This document shows positions 46,628 through 56,800 of a DNA stretch of 64,000 nucleotides, piece by piece. The notes under the pieces are model-generated. The model had not been told where the DNA came from, did no database searches, and was given only the letters and a program-made list of their open reading frames with translations. The position numbers and the translations under genes were made by a program. The stretch spans positions 83,876 to 147,875 of the forward strand of contig JAKLHY010000009.1 of the NCBI GenBank assembly GCA_022709905.1, in the 5' to 3' direction. The stretch comes from Verrucomicrobiota bacterium. GTDB lineage: Bacteria; Verrucomicrobiota; Verrucomicrobiia; Limisphaerales; UBA1319. Position 1 is the stretch's first letter. Every line of letters starts with the position of its first letter.

Positions 46628-48576
46628 GGTTGAAGAGACAGCGAGGGTTGCATCGCGTTCGGGTCGAGCCAGGTCACCTTTCCTTTGTCCGCGACCTGCT
46701 CGATCCAATGGACCGTTCCGGCGGGGCGGGCGCGAAGGCGGTAATCGCCGAGGCCGGGCACGGTGACGATGACTTCGCGCTCGATGCCGTCGGCGGCCCA
46801 GGCGCCGATGAGCCAGCGCGACGCGCCGTTGATCCGGCGGACAAGCACGCGGGTGTTTTTGTAACCGGTGGGAAACTCGTAGGCCGGCTGGTCTTTGTTC
46901 CAGGCGTGCGGCTGCGGGCCGGGCAGCAGCTGGCTGTTACGCAGGTCCGCCTCGATCCACGAGAACAATGCGTGCGCGTGGGACACCGTGAGCATCTGGT
47001 CGAGCCACTTCGGCGGCTGCGCCGGATCGAACGGCTCATAGCGTACTTCGCATCCAAACTCGCCCGTGGTGATGCCGCCCAGCATGCCAGCCAGGTAGGA
47101 CATCTTGAGGTAACCCATCCAGCGGGGGAGATCGGAATACATGCCCTGCGTGGTGTCGCCCTGATAGTCCGCAATCTTCCGTTGATATCCGGCGCACAGC
47201 CATCCCAGGTAGTGGGGGGAGCCTTCCTGGATCTCGATGTGGCGGGCATACAGCCGGAGCGTGAGCATGTCCTTGCCGCCCACAAAGCCCGAGTTGAAGT
47301 AGTTGAAGTAGCACTCCGGGCTGGGCAGATCGGTGGCGGTCTTGAGGTGATGGAAATCCCACGCCCAGTCGCCGTCGGGTTTGCCGGTGAAGCCACCGTA
47401 AGTGTAGCAGGTGTAGAAGGCTTTCGGGTAGCGGTGTTTGACCGCCTCACGCATCTTGCCTTCGTAATAGGCTTTGCGCTGCGAGACATAGTCTTGCCAG
47501 GAGCGGTCGCCCTTGGCCGCCACAACCCGCGGGTCGTGCTGCGCCTCGTTTTTGACGTTGATGGGAACATTGATTCCATGCTCGGTCCAGTTCTCCACCG
47601 TCGCCAATGACGATGCGGGCAGACCGCCGAGTTGGCCTTCAATCTGGCGCAGCGCGCCATCGACAAGGATTAGCCACGCCGCCTCCGGCATTTCCGGACT
47701 GAAGATCTGTTTTCCATCCACCAGCGAGCCGTCGGCCTTACGCAGAAAGGTTCCCTCCGGCCATGGGATGGATTTGCTGCTCTCGAGATTCGCGAGGTTG
47801 CCGATCATAGCAGCGGGCTTGAACATCGTGGGATTCTCTTTGCACAACCGAATCAACTCCGGCTCGCCCTGCGGCCGGTTGAGACGGACAGCAAATCCCC
47901 AGTTCCGCGCCAGTTCGGCGCGCAGCTCGACGGGCGGATTGATGCAGTGCATCTGGCCGAGATGCGGGAGCGTGTGACCTGGTTTGAACCGTGGCGGGAT
48001 CTGTTGTCGCACCCACTCTGCGGGAGTTACCTTTACCTGAGGAACCGCCCCCTTTGCTTCTCCGAGCTTCTTCTTGAAGTCCGCCACGCTCATGCGGTCC
48101 GCGTTGCTCTTGCCGACGTATCGGAATAGTTCTTTGCCCGTGCCGTCGAGCACCACCAGTGCGGGAAAATGCACCGTCTGCCCGTGGAATGGATAGCCAT
48201 TGGGGACCCCGAAAGCCTGCGCCAGATTCGCGTCCGGGTCGCGGTAGATGATCGGCAGGTCCGTCAACTGGTCCCTATCGAGATGCGAAGCCCACTTTTT
48301 GATTTCCTCATCGCTGTCGGGCTTGAGGAACACATCAGCGACTCCCGGCATGGACGCCGCCTGCGCGGCGTAGTCGTGCGTGTGCTTCAGGCAGAAAGGG
48401 CACTCGGTCTTCAGCAGGAAGTGTAGCGCGACCACTTGGCCTTTGGCCTCCGAGAGCGTGAAGGTCGTGCCGTGCGTGGGCGACTGGACAGTGAAGTCCT
48501 TCGGGTTCTCCGCGGTTGCCGCGAGCCCAATCGCGAACAGCGCTGAAATGATGGAGACAAGGGGTTTGAGGTTCAT
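46624..48576 (-). CDS. Fusion of redoxin-like and glycoside-hydrolase-like domains, secreted
   Basis: The 650-residue protein has a signal peptide (MNLKPLVSIISALFAIGLAA). Residues about 30-175 form an AhpC/TSA- or TlpA-like thioredoxin fold (FTLSEAKGQVVALHFLLKTE, CPFC active-site motif, FPALVVLDGTGKELFRYVG). From about 190 to the end is an unrelated large domain resembling GH-like barrels of PVC proteins (MHCINPPVELRAELARNWGF, KAFYTCYTYGG, a MLGGITTGEFGCEV strand) with a terminal beta-sandwich (RWLIGAWAADGIEREVIVTV). I know of no standard family with this order. The frame is continuous across the join. It follows a cytochrome fragment by 13 bases. Confidence 0.7.
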   Translation of the reverse strand: MNLKPLVSIISALFAIGLAATAENPKDFTVQSPTHGTTFTLSEAKGQVVALHFLLKTECPFCLKHTHDYAAQAASMPGVADVFLKPDSDEEIKKWASHLDRDQLTDLPIIYRDPDANLAQAFGVPNGYPFHGQTVHFPALVVLDGTGKELFRYVGKSNADRMSVADFKKKLGEAKGAVPQVKVTPAEWVRQQIPPRFKPGHTLPHLGQMHCINPPVELRAELARNWGFAVRLNRPQGEPELIRLCKENPTMFKPAAMIGNLANLESSKSIPWPEGTFLRKADGSLVDGKQIFSPEMPEAAWLILVDGALRQIEGQLGGLPASSLATVENWTEHGINVPINVKNEAQHDPRVVAAKGDRSWQDYVSQRKAYYEGKMREAVKHRYPKAFYTCYTYGGFTGKPDGDWAWDFHHLKTATDLPSPECYFNYFNSGFVGGKDMLTLRLYARHIEIQEGSPHYLGWLCAGYQRKIADYQGDTTQGMYSDLPRWMGYLKMSYLAGMLGGITTGEFGCEVRYEPFDPAQPPKWLDQMLTVSHAHALFSWIEADLRNSQLLPGPQPHAWNKDQPAYEFPTGYKNTRVLVRRINGASRWLIGAWAADGIEREVIVTVPGLGDYRLRARPAGTVHWIEQVADKGKVTWLDPNAMQPSLSLQP

Positions 48577-48589
48577 TGGAATTAGCAGG

Positions 48590-48784
48590 TCACTTCCTGG
48601 CTGGTTTCTTGAATTGATGTGATCCACCCGGCAGGTGGCAGGTGGCGCATGTCGCGTCGGCGGGCGCCTTGGGAGCGTGCTGGGCCATGACGATCTTGGT
48701 CTTGTCGCCGTCCCGGGCGTGGAGGCTACCCGGGCCATGACACGCCTCGCAAGTCACCGCGGTCGAACTCCACGTGAGGAGCAT
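48590..48784 (-). pseudogene. Remnant of a multihaem cytochrome c gene
   Basis: The 65-codon frame holds two c-type haem motifs: CEACH (in TAVTCEACHGPGSLHARDGD) and CATCH (in ADATCATCHLPGGSH), ending FKKPARK. The spacing and GPGS context match the C-terminal half of cytochrome c554/DmsE-type multihaem proteins. There is no signal peptide or N-terminal part. Its 5' end overlaps the end of the second FecR-CBM9 gene by about 30 bases, where the two appear to have been joined. A two-haem peptide without export signal cannot be matured normally. Confidence 0.7.
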
Positions 48785-50436
48785 GGAGCCTCTGCAGAAA
48801 CTCGCCGGAACACCGCCCTTCCCCAGGTGGCGGCGCGTTCCCAGGTATGAATCCGGCGCGGCTCGGTAGCATTGCGAATCTCGACCCATTGACCCCGCCA
48901 CAGGCGGCCGCCCTGGTCACTCCAATGTGCCGTCCAAGAAATCGCCAGGGTCTCGCCCGGATGCGGAACACGGGGCGCGTTTAAGAGGCTCCAAGGGAGG
49001 GCATACTCCATCGTGTAGCCTCGTCCGTGGGCATCTTTGCGATAAGCGGCGCGGTACCCGGGGGGATTGACCTTGCTGCTGTGAAAATCCATCCCAAAGG
49101 CCAGATGAAGACACGGTTGAGCGCTGGGCGCATGGTGCCACATCGTCAGGTGGACCAGATGCGAATTGGTAGCCTTGGCGACCTGGGCCGCATCGGTTGT
49201 CATTCGCCGCATCAAGTAATACTCGGCGGCGTTGCCTTCCACGGGCCAGCCCAGGGCAGGGTCAGTGGCTATTCGCATTTGCAGGCCGCCCCCGCGCCAG
49301 CCCACCTCCCCGTCCGTGGCTGGATCCACCACGTTGCGCATGGGCGCGGGGTCGCCAATATGCGCCCCCAGGTAGAGAAACTCTTCATCATAGTGCATTC
49401 GGCCCTCGATGAATTCACCCCTCCGCTCGTTTCGCACGGTACGGAAGGAATGAACGTCGCTCCAATCCGAGAGATCCCCGTCTATCGTCAGAGACCGTTC
49501 GAGACGCGAGACAACGACCTCCTCATACCGCGCGGTATTGAACAACGCGCTGCCAGGCTCATCGAGCTCGACGGGTTTGTCGGCGGGGAAGCGCCGCACG
49601 AAGCGCTCGGGGCGATAAGCAATTTGGGTGGGGTTTGGCTGGTCACTGGTGAAGCGGGTGCCCGTGCCGGCCGCCAGTTGGAGCGGGAAACCGGCGCCCT
49701 TGCCCGAGGCCGACGCCACGACTTTGCCATCGAACACGAGGATTTCCGAGGCCCCGCCCGGGCCGCATTTCACACCGAATTCGGTGCCCAGATCGACGAT
49801 TTGCGCGGCCGTGGTCTCCAACTGGAAACCCGTGGCGTTGCCCGGAACGCGAACGACCGCCTGTCCCGAGTGAAGGAGCACCCGCATGGGCGTGACGAGT
49901 TCCAAGTCGCCCGGTCCCTCGAAGACAATGGTGACACCGTTGTGCAAGCTCAATTCCACGGCTCCTGCCAACAGGCCGATGCGTCGGGCGGGGACTGGCC
50001 GGTCGGCTTGCAGCGACGGGGTGGAGGCGGAAACCTGTGTGCTGCGGGTCTGTACCACGCGCGCCCAAGAAACCGCGCCGGAGCCGGATGCGGATGGGCG
50101 AAGCAGATCCACCAGGAGGACCAAGGCAACCAGCGCCAGCGCGGCTGCCACGGCCATGCCCGCTGGCGAGGCCAACAGTCCGCGCAAGGGCATTCGTGTT
50201 GCCAAGCGGACCTTCAGCCACGGCAGGATTCCGAGGTTGGGAGAGAATGCCTCCATGGCTTCGCGCTGACAATGACTGCTGACGGCGGCCCGCAAGTTTT
50301 CGTTGAACAAGTTGGCCTCGACAAACCGGCGCAGGTTGTCTGGATGGGCTTTCAGCCATACGGCCAGTTTCTGCCGCTCCTCCTCGGTCAGGGAGTCATC
50401 GAGGTAGCCGGCGATTAGGTCCTTGGAATCGCTCAC
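48754..50436 (-). CDS. FecR-type anti-sigma factor with C-terminal CBM9-like domain (second copy)
   Basis: The 560-residue protein has the same build as the one at 27426-29102: a sigma-binding N-terminal part (IAGYLDDSLTEEERQKLAVW), a membrane span at about 95-120, a FecR domain (VELSLHNGVTIVFEGPGDLE, DLGTEFGVKC) and a CBM9-like domain (LTIDGDLSDWSD, LYLGAHIGDPAPM, YTMEYALPWSLL). The start is GTG at 50436, overlapping the sigma stop (GTGA). The homologous end is WGRAVFR near 48805; the last 16 residues (RVSAEAPCSSRGVRPR) are foreign because the original stop was lost at a junction with a cytochrome remnant. The function is probably kept. Confidence 0.87.
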   Translation of the reverse strand: MSDSKDLIAGYLDDSLTEEERQKLAVWLKAHPDNLRRFVEANLFNENLRAAVSSHCQREAMEAFSPNLGILPWLKVRLATRMPLRGLLASPAGMAVAAALALVALVLLVDLLRPSASGSGAVSWARVVQTRSTQVSASTPSLQADRPVPARRIGLLAGAVELSLHNGVTIVFEGPGDLELVTPMRVLLHSGQAVVRVPGNATGFQLETTAAQIVDLGTEFGVKCGPGGASEILVFDGKVVASASGKGAGFPLQLAAGTGTRFTSDQPNPTQIAYRPERFVRRFPADKPVELDEPGSALFNTARYEEVVVSRLERSLTIDGDLSDWSDVHSFRTVRNERRGEFIEGRMHYDEEFLYLGAHIGDPAPMRNVVDPATDGEVGWRGGGLQMRIATDPALGWPVEGNAAEYYLMRRMTTDAAQVAKATNSHLVHLTMWHHAPSAQPCLHLAFGMDFHSSKVNPPGYRAAYRKDAHGRGYTMEYALPWSLLNAPRVPHPGETLAISWTAHWSDQGGRLWRGQWVEIRNATEPRRIHTWERAATWGRAVFRRVSAEAPCSSRGVRPR

Positions 50437-50969
50437 CAGGCCCTCCTTTCCAGGCGCATCTGTTTCTCCACACACGCGCGCAGTTGCTCGCGAAGCCGCT
50501 GCAGGGTTACTCGCACGGCGGCGCTCTTGCTACCGAGCCGGCTCGCAATCTCTTCCGACTTCAGATCCTCAAAGTAGCGCCAGCGCAGGATTTGCCTCGG
50601 CCGCGCAGCCATCCGCTCGAGGCAAAGTTCTAGCGCGACCGATTGCTGGCTGACTGCCGGAGCTTGTTCCGCCCAGGATGCCGTGAACTGATTGAAAAGC
50701 TCGGTGTCAAAAGTGACCGGGCTCCGGGCTTCATCTCTACGAAAACCAAGCACCTGCAATTTTGCCACCCCCAGCGCCCAGGCGACAAACGGGCGTTCGC
50801 TGTCATAGTCGGCAAAACGGCGAAATACCACCATGGCGGTTTCCTGTAAAAGGTCTTTTGCCGCTGCCGAATCCCGCACCACGGCATGGACAAAGGCAGC
50901 CACGGCCGGTTGGGCATCCGCCCACAACCGTAGGAACCGCTCTTGTTCATTTTCACTGAGCATCGTCAC
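50433..50969 (-). CDS. ECF-type RNA polymerase sigma factor (second copy)
   Basis: The 178-residue sigma-70 family protein shows region 2 (AVVRDSAAAKDLLQETAMVV, then FVAWALGVAKLQVLGFRRDE) and region 4 (MAARPRQILRWRYFEDLKSE, helix-turn-helix SKSAAVRVTLQRLREQLR). It resembles the Rhodopirellula/Verrucomicrobium-type sigma subgroup. It is only distantly similar to the sigma factor at 29099-29623, so the two may recognise different or overlapping promoters. It is coupled to its FecR-CBM9 partner by GTGA. No copy of the TGTCCA-N17-CAATAC motif faces it, but one faces away 245 bases upstream. Confidence 0.92.
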   Translation of the reverse strand: MTMLSENEQERFLRLWADAQPAVAAFVHAVVRDSAAAKDLLQETAMVVFRRFADYDSERPFVAWALGVAKLQVLGFRRDEARSPVTFDTELFNQFTASWAEQAPAVSQQSVALELCLERMAARPRQILRWRYFEDLKSEEIASRLGSKSAAVRVTLQRLREQLRACVEKQMRLERRAW

Positions 50970-51365
50970 CGTGTATTTCCACCGCCGCAGCCGAGTGTAA
51001 CAAATAAGATGAAGCGGGACGATATTGCTTTATCCTCGGCTATGTTGTCCGAGCTGGCGTGCGGCCCGTTGGCCGACTGTTCCTTGGGCGCCTTCCTGCC
51101 TCCCTGACGGGACTTTTCCCTCGTGGCCCGCCATCTCAGCGTTGAGACTCTGGGCTGTTGCCTTAGGCTTGGCCTGACTGGAAATGGAGCGGCCCGCAAT
51201 CTGCAAAAAAGTATGTCCAATTTCCGGTGGAAACGACAATACTGGCGTGAAGATCGATACCATGGGCCAGGATCGCGCGCTCAGGGTCGCAGCCTGCGGC
51301 CCTCAGGTCCCACTGGTACCGATCTCCCGCCCCTGCCCACTCCATGCAGCCGCTGCCCTTAAACC
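50970..51365. other. Divergent intergenic region with putative ECF promoter
   Basis: This 396-base region lies between the second sigma gene and the plus-strand Tat protein gene. It holds one copy of the two-block motif at 51214-51242. A GTG four bases after the motif opens a 42-codon frame with no signal peptide, in the position where the other copies have a signal-peptide ORF; it may be a decayed equivalent. Nothing else is recognised. Confidence 0.45.
51214..51242 (+). promoter_or_regulatory. Putative ECF-dependent promoter, third copy
   Basis: TGTCCAATTTCC at 51214-51225 and CGACAATAC at 51234-51242, with TGTCCA and CAATAC 17 bp apart. It is preceded by an A-tract as in the copy at 29720. 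It lies 123 bases before the ATG of the Tat-exported protein and diverges from the second sigma/FecR operon. Confidence 0.68.
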
Positions 51366-52325
51366 ATGCCTATGAATCACACTAAAATCAACCGTCGAAG
51401 GTTCATGATCTGCGCCGCTTTGGCACCCGCAGCAGCCTCTGCCGCAGCGGAGGATGGAAGTCCACCGCCCGCGTCCACGAGTCCGAATCCCATGCCAGCG
51501 CCGCAAGGCCACATGCCCATGGGTAAAATCGGCGGGGTCCAGTTCAGCCGGCTCATGCTGGGGGGCAACCTGGTGGCCGGCTACGCCCATAGCCGGGACC
51601 TGGCTTACGTGGCCGAGTTGATGAAGCGGTACAACACCGAATCGCGAATCCTCCAAACCCTGGAGATGGCCGAGTCACACGGCATCAATGCCATCAATCT
51701 ATCCATCTGGGACAATGTCTCATTCCTGCAGCAACACTGGCGAAATGGCGGTAAGATGAAGTTGATTGCACAGGCACTGCCCAGTCCCGATCTCGACCAA
51801 TTCAAGAAAGCCGTGGACATCGGGGCTTGTGCCGTTCACCTCCAGGGACACGGGGCCGAGCAGTTGATGGAAGCAGGGGACATGGACGCCATCGCAAAGA
51901 TCATGGCCTACGTGAAGAGGCAGAAGGTGCTTGCCGGAGTGGCCGCCCACTCGCTGGAGGTTATTCAGCGCTGCGAGGCGATCAAACTGGACTGCGATTT
52001 CTACCAGAAGACGCTGCACACTCACAACTACCCCACCGCACCCAAGCCGGGAGAAGCGGGCTACCTGGGCCAATATGACAATTCGTGGTGCAAGGACCCT
52101 CGCGAAGTTGTGAAGGTGATGGACGGCGTTGCGAAGCCGTGGATCGCCTTCAAGGTGATGGCGGCGGGCGCCATCTCACCCAAGCATGCGTTTCCGTATG
52201 CCTTTAACAACGGGGCGGACTTCATCCTGGCGGGAATGTTTGACTGGCAGATTGCCGAGGACGTGGCGGTGGCCAAGGCCGCGTTCGCCGATGCGCACAC
52301 CAAACGTGAACGGCCCTGGGCATAG
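51366..52325 (+). CDS. Tat-exported TIM-barrel-like protein of unknown function
   Basis: The 319-residue protein has a twin-arginine signal (RRRFMICAALAPAAASAAAE) and a proline-rich linker, then KIGGVQFSRLMLGGNLVAGY, which resembles the first strand of aldo/keto-reductase-like barrels. Later strands include HGINAINLSIWDN, ACAVHLQGHGAEQLM, LAGVAAHSLEVIQRCEAI and PWIAFKVMAAGAI, fitting an (alpha/beta)8 barrel. The AKR catalytic tetrad is not evident. It is probably a periplasmic sugar-related enzyme; no finer call is justified. It is the first gene after a putative ECF promoter and ends two bases before the mosaic ORF. Confidence 0.7.
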   Translation: MPMNHTKINRRRFMICAALAPAAASAAAEDGSPPPASTSPNPMPAPQGHMPMGKIGGVQFSRLMLGGNLVAGYAHSRDLAYVAELMKRYNTESRILQTLEMAESHGINAINLSIWDNVSFLQQHWRNGGKMKLIAQALPSPDLDQFKKAVDIGACAVHLQGHGAEQLMEAGDMDAIAKIMAYVKRQKVLAGVAAHSLEVIQRCEAIKLDCDFYQKTLHTHNYPTAPKPGEAGYLGQYDNSWCKDPREVVKVMDGVAKPWIAFKVMAAGAISPKHAFPYAFNNGADFILAGMFDWQIAEDVAVAKAAFADAHTKRERPWA

Positions 52326-52327
52326 CG

Positions 52328-53779
52328 ATGAAGCCTTCCCCCGGTTGCTTTTCCATGGGTCCCCGCGCCTTGTTAAGCGTGGTTAGAGCGATTGCTCTGT
52401 GTGCCGGCGGCGCCGTGGTCAATGGGGCGGTCACCATCACTGGCTCAAAGGTCAAGATGCGAGGAAGAGGAATTCTTGATGCGACTACTTATCCATCCGC
52501 TCCCGCAGGTGCTCACAATCTGATCAGCGCATACCAGGCATCCGATGTCAGCATCGAAGGGATCATTGCCAAGGATAGATGGACTTGGAACGTGCGGCTC
52601 ATGCAGAGCAGCAACGTGGTTTTCCAGAACTTCAAACTGATCGGCAGCCGGACCATCTACAATGACGGCATCGATATCTGCAATTCGCGCGACGTGCTGA
52701 TCGAAGACAGCTTTATCCGGAGTGGCGATGACTGTATTGCCACCAAGGGAGGCGACGATACTCCAAAAAGAGGCGGGCAAGGATCGCTCCTGCCGGTGAA
52801 GAATATCACCGTGACCGCAGATGACCGCTGCAAGTTGGGGCGAATCGATGTGGGTGGACCCGATCCCGACCATTATGTTCGCGACATTCGATTCGAGAAC
52901 ATCTTGCGATTTGGCGAAACCACCACCGCAAACTCGCCCGAAGTGCGTATCGCTGGCGCGGCATGCAACGTAGCTTTTGCCGACCTGCAGCCGTTGTTAA
53001 TGAATGCGACCCGGGAACAGGCGCACGTCAATTCCTTGGGCATGGAGTTCGTGCCCGCCGGCACATCCAACGTTCTGGTGTCGCGCTGGGAAACGCAGGT
53101 GAAGGATTTCGCCGCCTTCGTCAAAGCGACCGGGTATGACGCATTCTCGGAGTCCACCGATGGCAAGCGCCCCTTTACGCTGGAAGCGGACGCCACCAAC
53201 GCATCCGGTTACGACTGGAAACAGGCGGGTGGCTCCTGGCATGCCCAGCGTCAGGTGGATATGCGGAGTCGCATGCGTGGCATTGGCGATCCCCGCATTC
53301 GTTTCGATGATTTTGGTTTTCGCTGTGTGCTGGCGCGTGAAGAGACAACGCCTTCAGAACGACGCGAGTTACCCGAATCCAAACCCGCCGCTCGAAGGGA
53401 GCGCATTCAGTACTTTCCTCCGATGAGCTGGCCATCCTCCCCTCCGCCGGATTGTCCCTTCGAGCCTTCGGAGGATATTGTCGCGATTCGGTTTACCGGG
53501 GTGCACAGTGACTATCGTGTTGCAGATACCTGGTATCCCACCTGGGCTGCTGACGGTAACCTCTATTCTGTCAACATACCCTCCAAGTTCATCAGCCCCG
53601 ATGGAACCAAGGCGTGGCTGTGCTATTCCGCCAATTTTGCCGCCAACCGGAATAATAAAAAAATCGTCAGTAATCCACCGGGAAGCCGCTATGGCCTGGT
53701 CTTCCAGGAGATCCAATTTCTGGATCCCACTGCCAAGCAAGCCCTGGAACATAAGGCATCCACAACGTTGAATGAATGA
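52328..53779 (+). pseudogene. Mosaic ORF fused from GH28, FGE-sulfatase and DUF4185-like fragments
   Basis: One continuous 483-codon frame contains three unrelated protein pieces. Residues about 35-220: a GH28 polygalacturonase-like beta-helix with the NDGID and GDDC motifs, but without the usual start and apparently without the GHG strand (a jump after VKNITVTADD). Residues about 230-335: a formylglycine-generating/FGE-sulfatase fragment (NSLGMEFVPAGTSNVLVSRW) that jumps to its far C-terminus (DDFGFRCVLARE). Residues about 355-480: the start (FPPMSWPSSPPPDCPFEPSE) and the end (KFISPDGTKAWLCYSANF, YGLVFQEIQFLD) of a DUF4185-like protein. Each piece seems to lack its middle. No piece can be catalytically complete. 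The ORF starts two bases after the preceding stop. Confidence 0.7.
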
Positions 53780-53812
53780 CACCGACCATTTCGAGTCAGC
53801 CCTGATCCGTTT

Positions 53813-56800
53813 ATGTTTATGCACATTGTTAAAAGAAAACTACCGATACGTCTGAAACTCACCTTTGCTGTAATGGCAGCGTTGATTGGCATTACCGGAG
53901 CTAGACCGGTTTCAGCCGGCCCTCTGGCCACCTTTGAATCCAGAGAGATCATGGGACGGGATTGGCCCCGAACCCTGTTGACCTACCCGCTGGAACTCAA
54001 AGCCGGCCAGGCCAGGCCCGGGGACGTGCGCCTGGTGGATGCTCAAGGTCAGGAGCAGGATTGCCAGTTGTGGCGAGTCAAGCTTCATCCGGATGGTTCG
54101 ATCGCCTCGGGGCGTGTCAGCCTTTATGCCTCGATGCCCAAGGGCGGGCACTATCGCTACACCCTCGAGACCGGCAAGCCTGCGTCGGCGGGCAATGCGC
54201 CCAAGGCGACGGTGGATGGGGGCTTGATGACGCTGGAGAACGGATTGGTGGCGCTTCGACTGCCGAACACAGGGGAGTTCCGATTCGACCCGCCTCTGAA
54301 GATGGGGGCGGATCAAGCCGCGATGGTGCCGGCCTATGGCCAGCAAGTGGAGAAAGGGATCGCGCCGGGACCCATTCAAGGTTTCCGCCTGGCGGATGGC
54401 CGCTGGATTGGCGGCAGCTATTTCTTTTCAGCCAATCCAGACACAGCACCGAAAGTTACGGGTTACACCTGCCGGATCACAGAGCAAGGGCCATTGTTCG
54501 TGGAAGCGGTGGTTCGTTACAGCTTTAACCAGGGCGGCTGGTACGAGTTGACGGCCCGCGTTCTCGCCGGGGACCCGGCAGTGCGCATTGACGAGCAATT
54601 CGACCTGGGATCGCCGGGTTCGATGTGGGATTACCGGATAATGATCTCACTCACCAGCGGGTGGAAGAGCGATGGCTGGAAACCCAATGTTGCCTACTGG
54701 ATTACACCGGAGGAACGGCTCAAGGGGCGCGAGTCTGGTTTTCAGACCGCGCTGCAGAAGGTGGGATTGAAAGTCGCTTCTGATTGCGGCAGCACACCGA
54801 TCCTCTACGACGAACCTTTCAAGCACGTTTTCGATGTCGCCGTGCGATACCCATGGAACCCCAGCGCGCACTTCTTCGGCCTGGTGCGCACAGCTGACCT
54901 CACCCCGGAAGCGGTCGCCGCCGGCACCATGCCATTCCTGGCGGTTGTCCCCATGCACGCGGGAAACTGGCGCGGCTCATCGGACCCGATGGACGGGATG
55001 CTCTTCGCCTACAAGCTGGGCGATCTCTCCCTGAACTGGCGACTGCGCGCCAGTCCGCATCCACGGACCATGCTCCACACGGGTGAATACGATCCGGAAT
55101 TGCCGCTCACCTTTTGCCGACGGCAGTGGGCACTCGTAGGTGGAGGATTCCAGTCCTTTGAGAAGCTATGGAATTTCCGCGCCCAGGAAGGTTGCGTCAC
55201 GTTGGATGACTACAAGGACTGGGTGCTCGACTGGCCTGCCGATTCGAAAGTGACCTACCCACGCTTGCTCTTCGGCCGCGCCGAGGTGGAAAAACTGAAG
55301 TCGCAACTCGACTGGCTCCCCGATGGGAAGTCTTTTCAACAGTACCTTTATGTGGAGGAGACGGACAAACGCCGGGAAGAGCTTTGGAACAAGCTCACGG
55401 GCAACAACGAATGGAGCGGTCCTGCCGCCCAAGCGCGGCTAGTCTTGTCGAAAGGCGATCCTTCGAATATCCCGTGGGCAATCGGATATCGCGTCTCCCA
55501 AATGACGGGTTGGGCGGGGGACATGGATGAACTTCTCAGCAGTGAAAAACTATCGCCCGAACAGCGCTTGCGGTTGCGCCGAGACGTGGCCGCGCTGTGC
55601 TACGCGCTCTCCGAGCCGGACGTCAACCCGCGCGGCTCCATGACCCATCTCGGCAATCCCAACATGCCGATCAACCGCTTTTGCGGCCTGGCCTGGGCGG
55701 CAGCGCTGATCCCGGACCATCCCATGGCCAAAACCTGGCTGGACACCGCGGCGAAGTATGTCCGCTACAAGCTGGCGATGAATGCCGCGCCCGGTGGGAC
55801 ATGGGGTGAGTTACTCACTTACTACGCGGCCAGTGCGCCCCACCTGATGCAGACCGCGAGCGTTTTAGCCCGGACCGGGCGGCTGGACGATTCGACGGCC
55901 CGGCTTGCCGTGATGCCGGCCCAGTTCACCCAGACACTCCTGACTCCCCGCGATCCCCGGTTCGACGCGCGTATTCTTCCAGGTTGGGGACATGAAGGCA
56001 TCGAGCAGGGCGTTCATTTCCTGGTGGCCGCTAACACGGTGCGCGCGCTCGATCTGCCGCTGGCCCGGTCGCTCGCCTGGTCCTGGGATGCCTTTGGACG
56101 ACCGATGAACGGCCACCATGACGCGGGGTTCAGCCCGCGCGCGCAGGCCCATGCCGATCTCCTGACCGAACTCCCGGACGGATTTGTGCCCCCTCAACTC
56201 AACAGCGCCTGGCTCCCTGGTTTCGGTGTAACGATGCGCGCGCACGCCGGTGATTCCAATGAGACCCAACTCACCCTTCGGCAAGGCTGCTCGGTCAGCC
56301 ACTGCGACGCGAACCAGGGCGATTTCACGCTGTATGCCAAGGGGGCGCCGCTCGTCTCGCTCAGTCTTTTTGGGTATGCCATTCACGGCGATGGACCCTT
56401 CGCGCGGCTCAACCGGGACTTCGGCTGGCATAGCCGGGTGCGGTTTGGCGCGCCGACCAACACCGGCGGTTGGCCGGGAGGTGGCGCCTTGGGCGGGATT
56501 CCCGCCCACGCGTTCAGCTCCTCAGTGGATTATGCGCGCGCCGTCGGCGACTATGGGCCGCAACGGTGGACGCGCCAGGTAGCGCTCTTCAAAGGATGCT
56601 CGGCCTCCGGGCCGAACTATTTCGTTTTCCGGGACAGCGCAACCCCGCTCAACGGCAGCGTCGGCTCTTTGGAGCCCAAGTGGTGGTACCTGCGCACCCT
56701 GGGCCGTAAGAGCCAGGTGCGGACCAATGCTGATGGACTTGACTACACTTCGGCATTCGGCGCGAAGCTGAATGCCCACTTCCTCCAACCGCCGCAGGTT

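Noticed and set aside
51228..51233. GGAAAC read as a classical ECF -35 element
   Set aside because: It is not conserved in the leftward copy of the motif at 29684-29712 and would leave too little room before the start codons; TGTCCA and CAATAC with fixed 17-bp spacing fit all copies.
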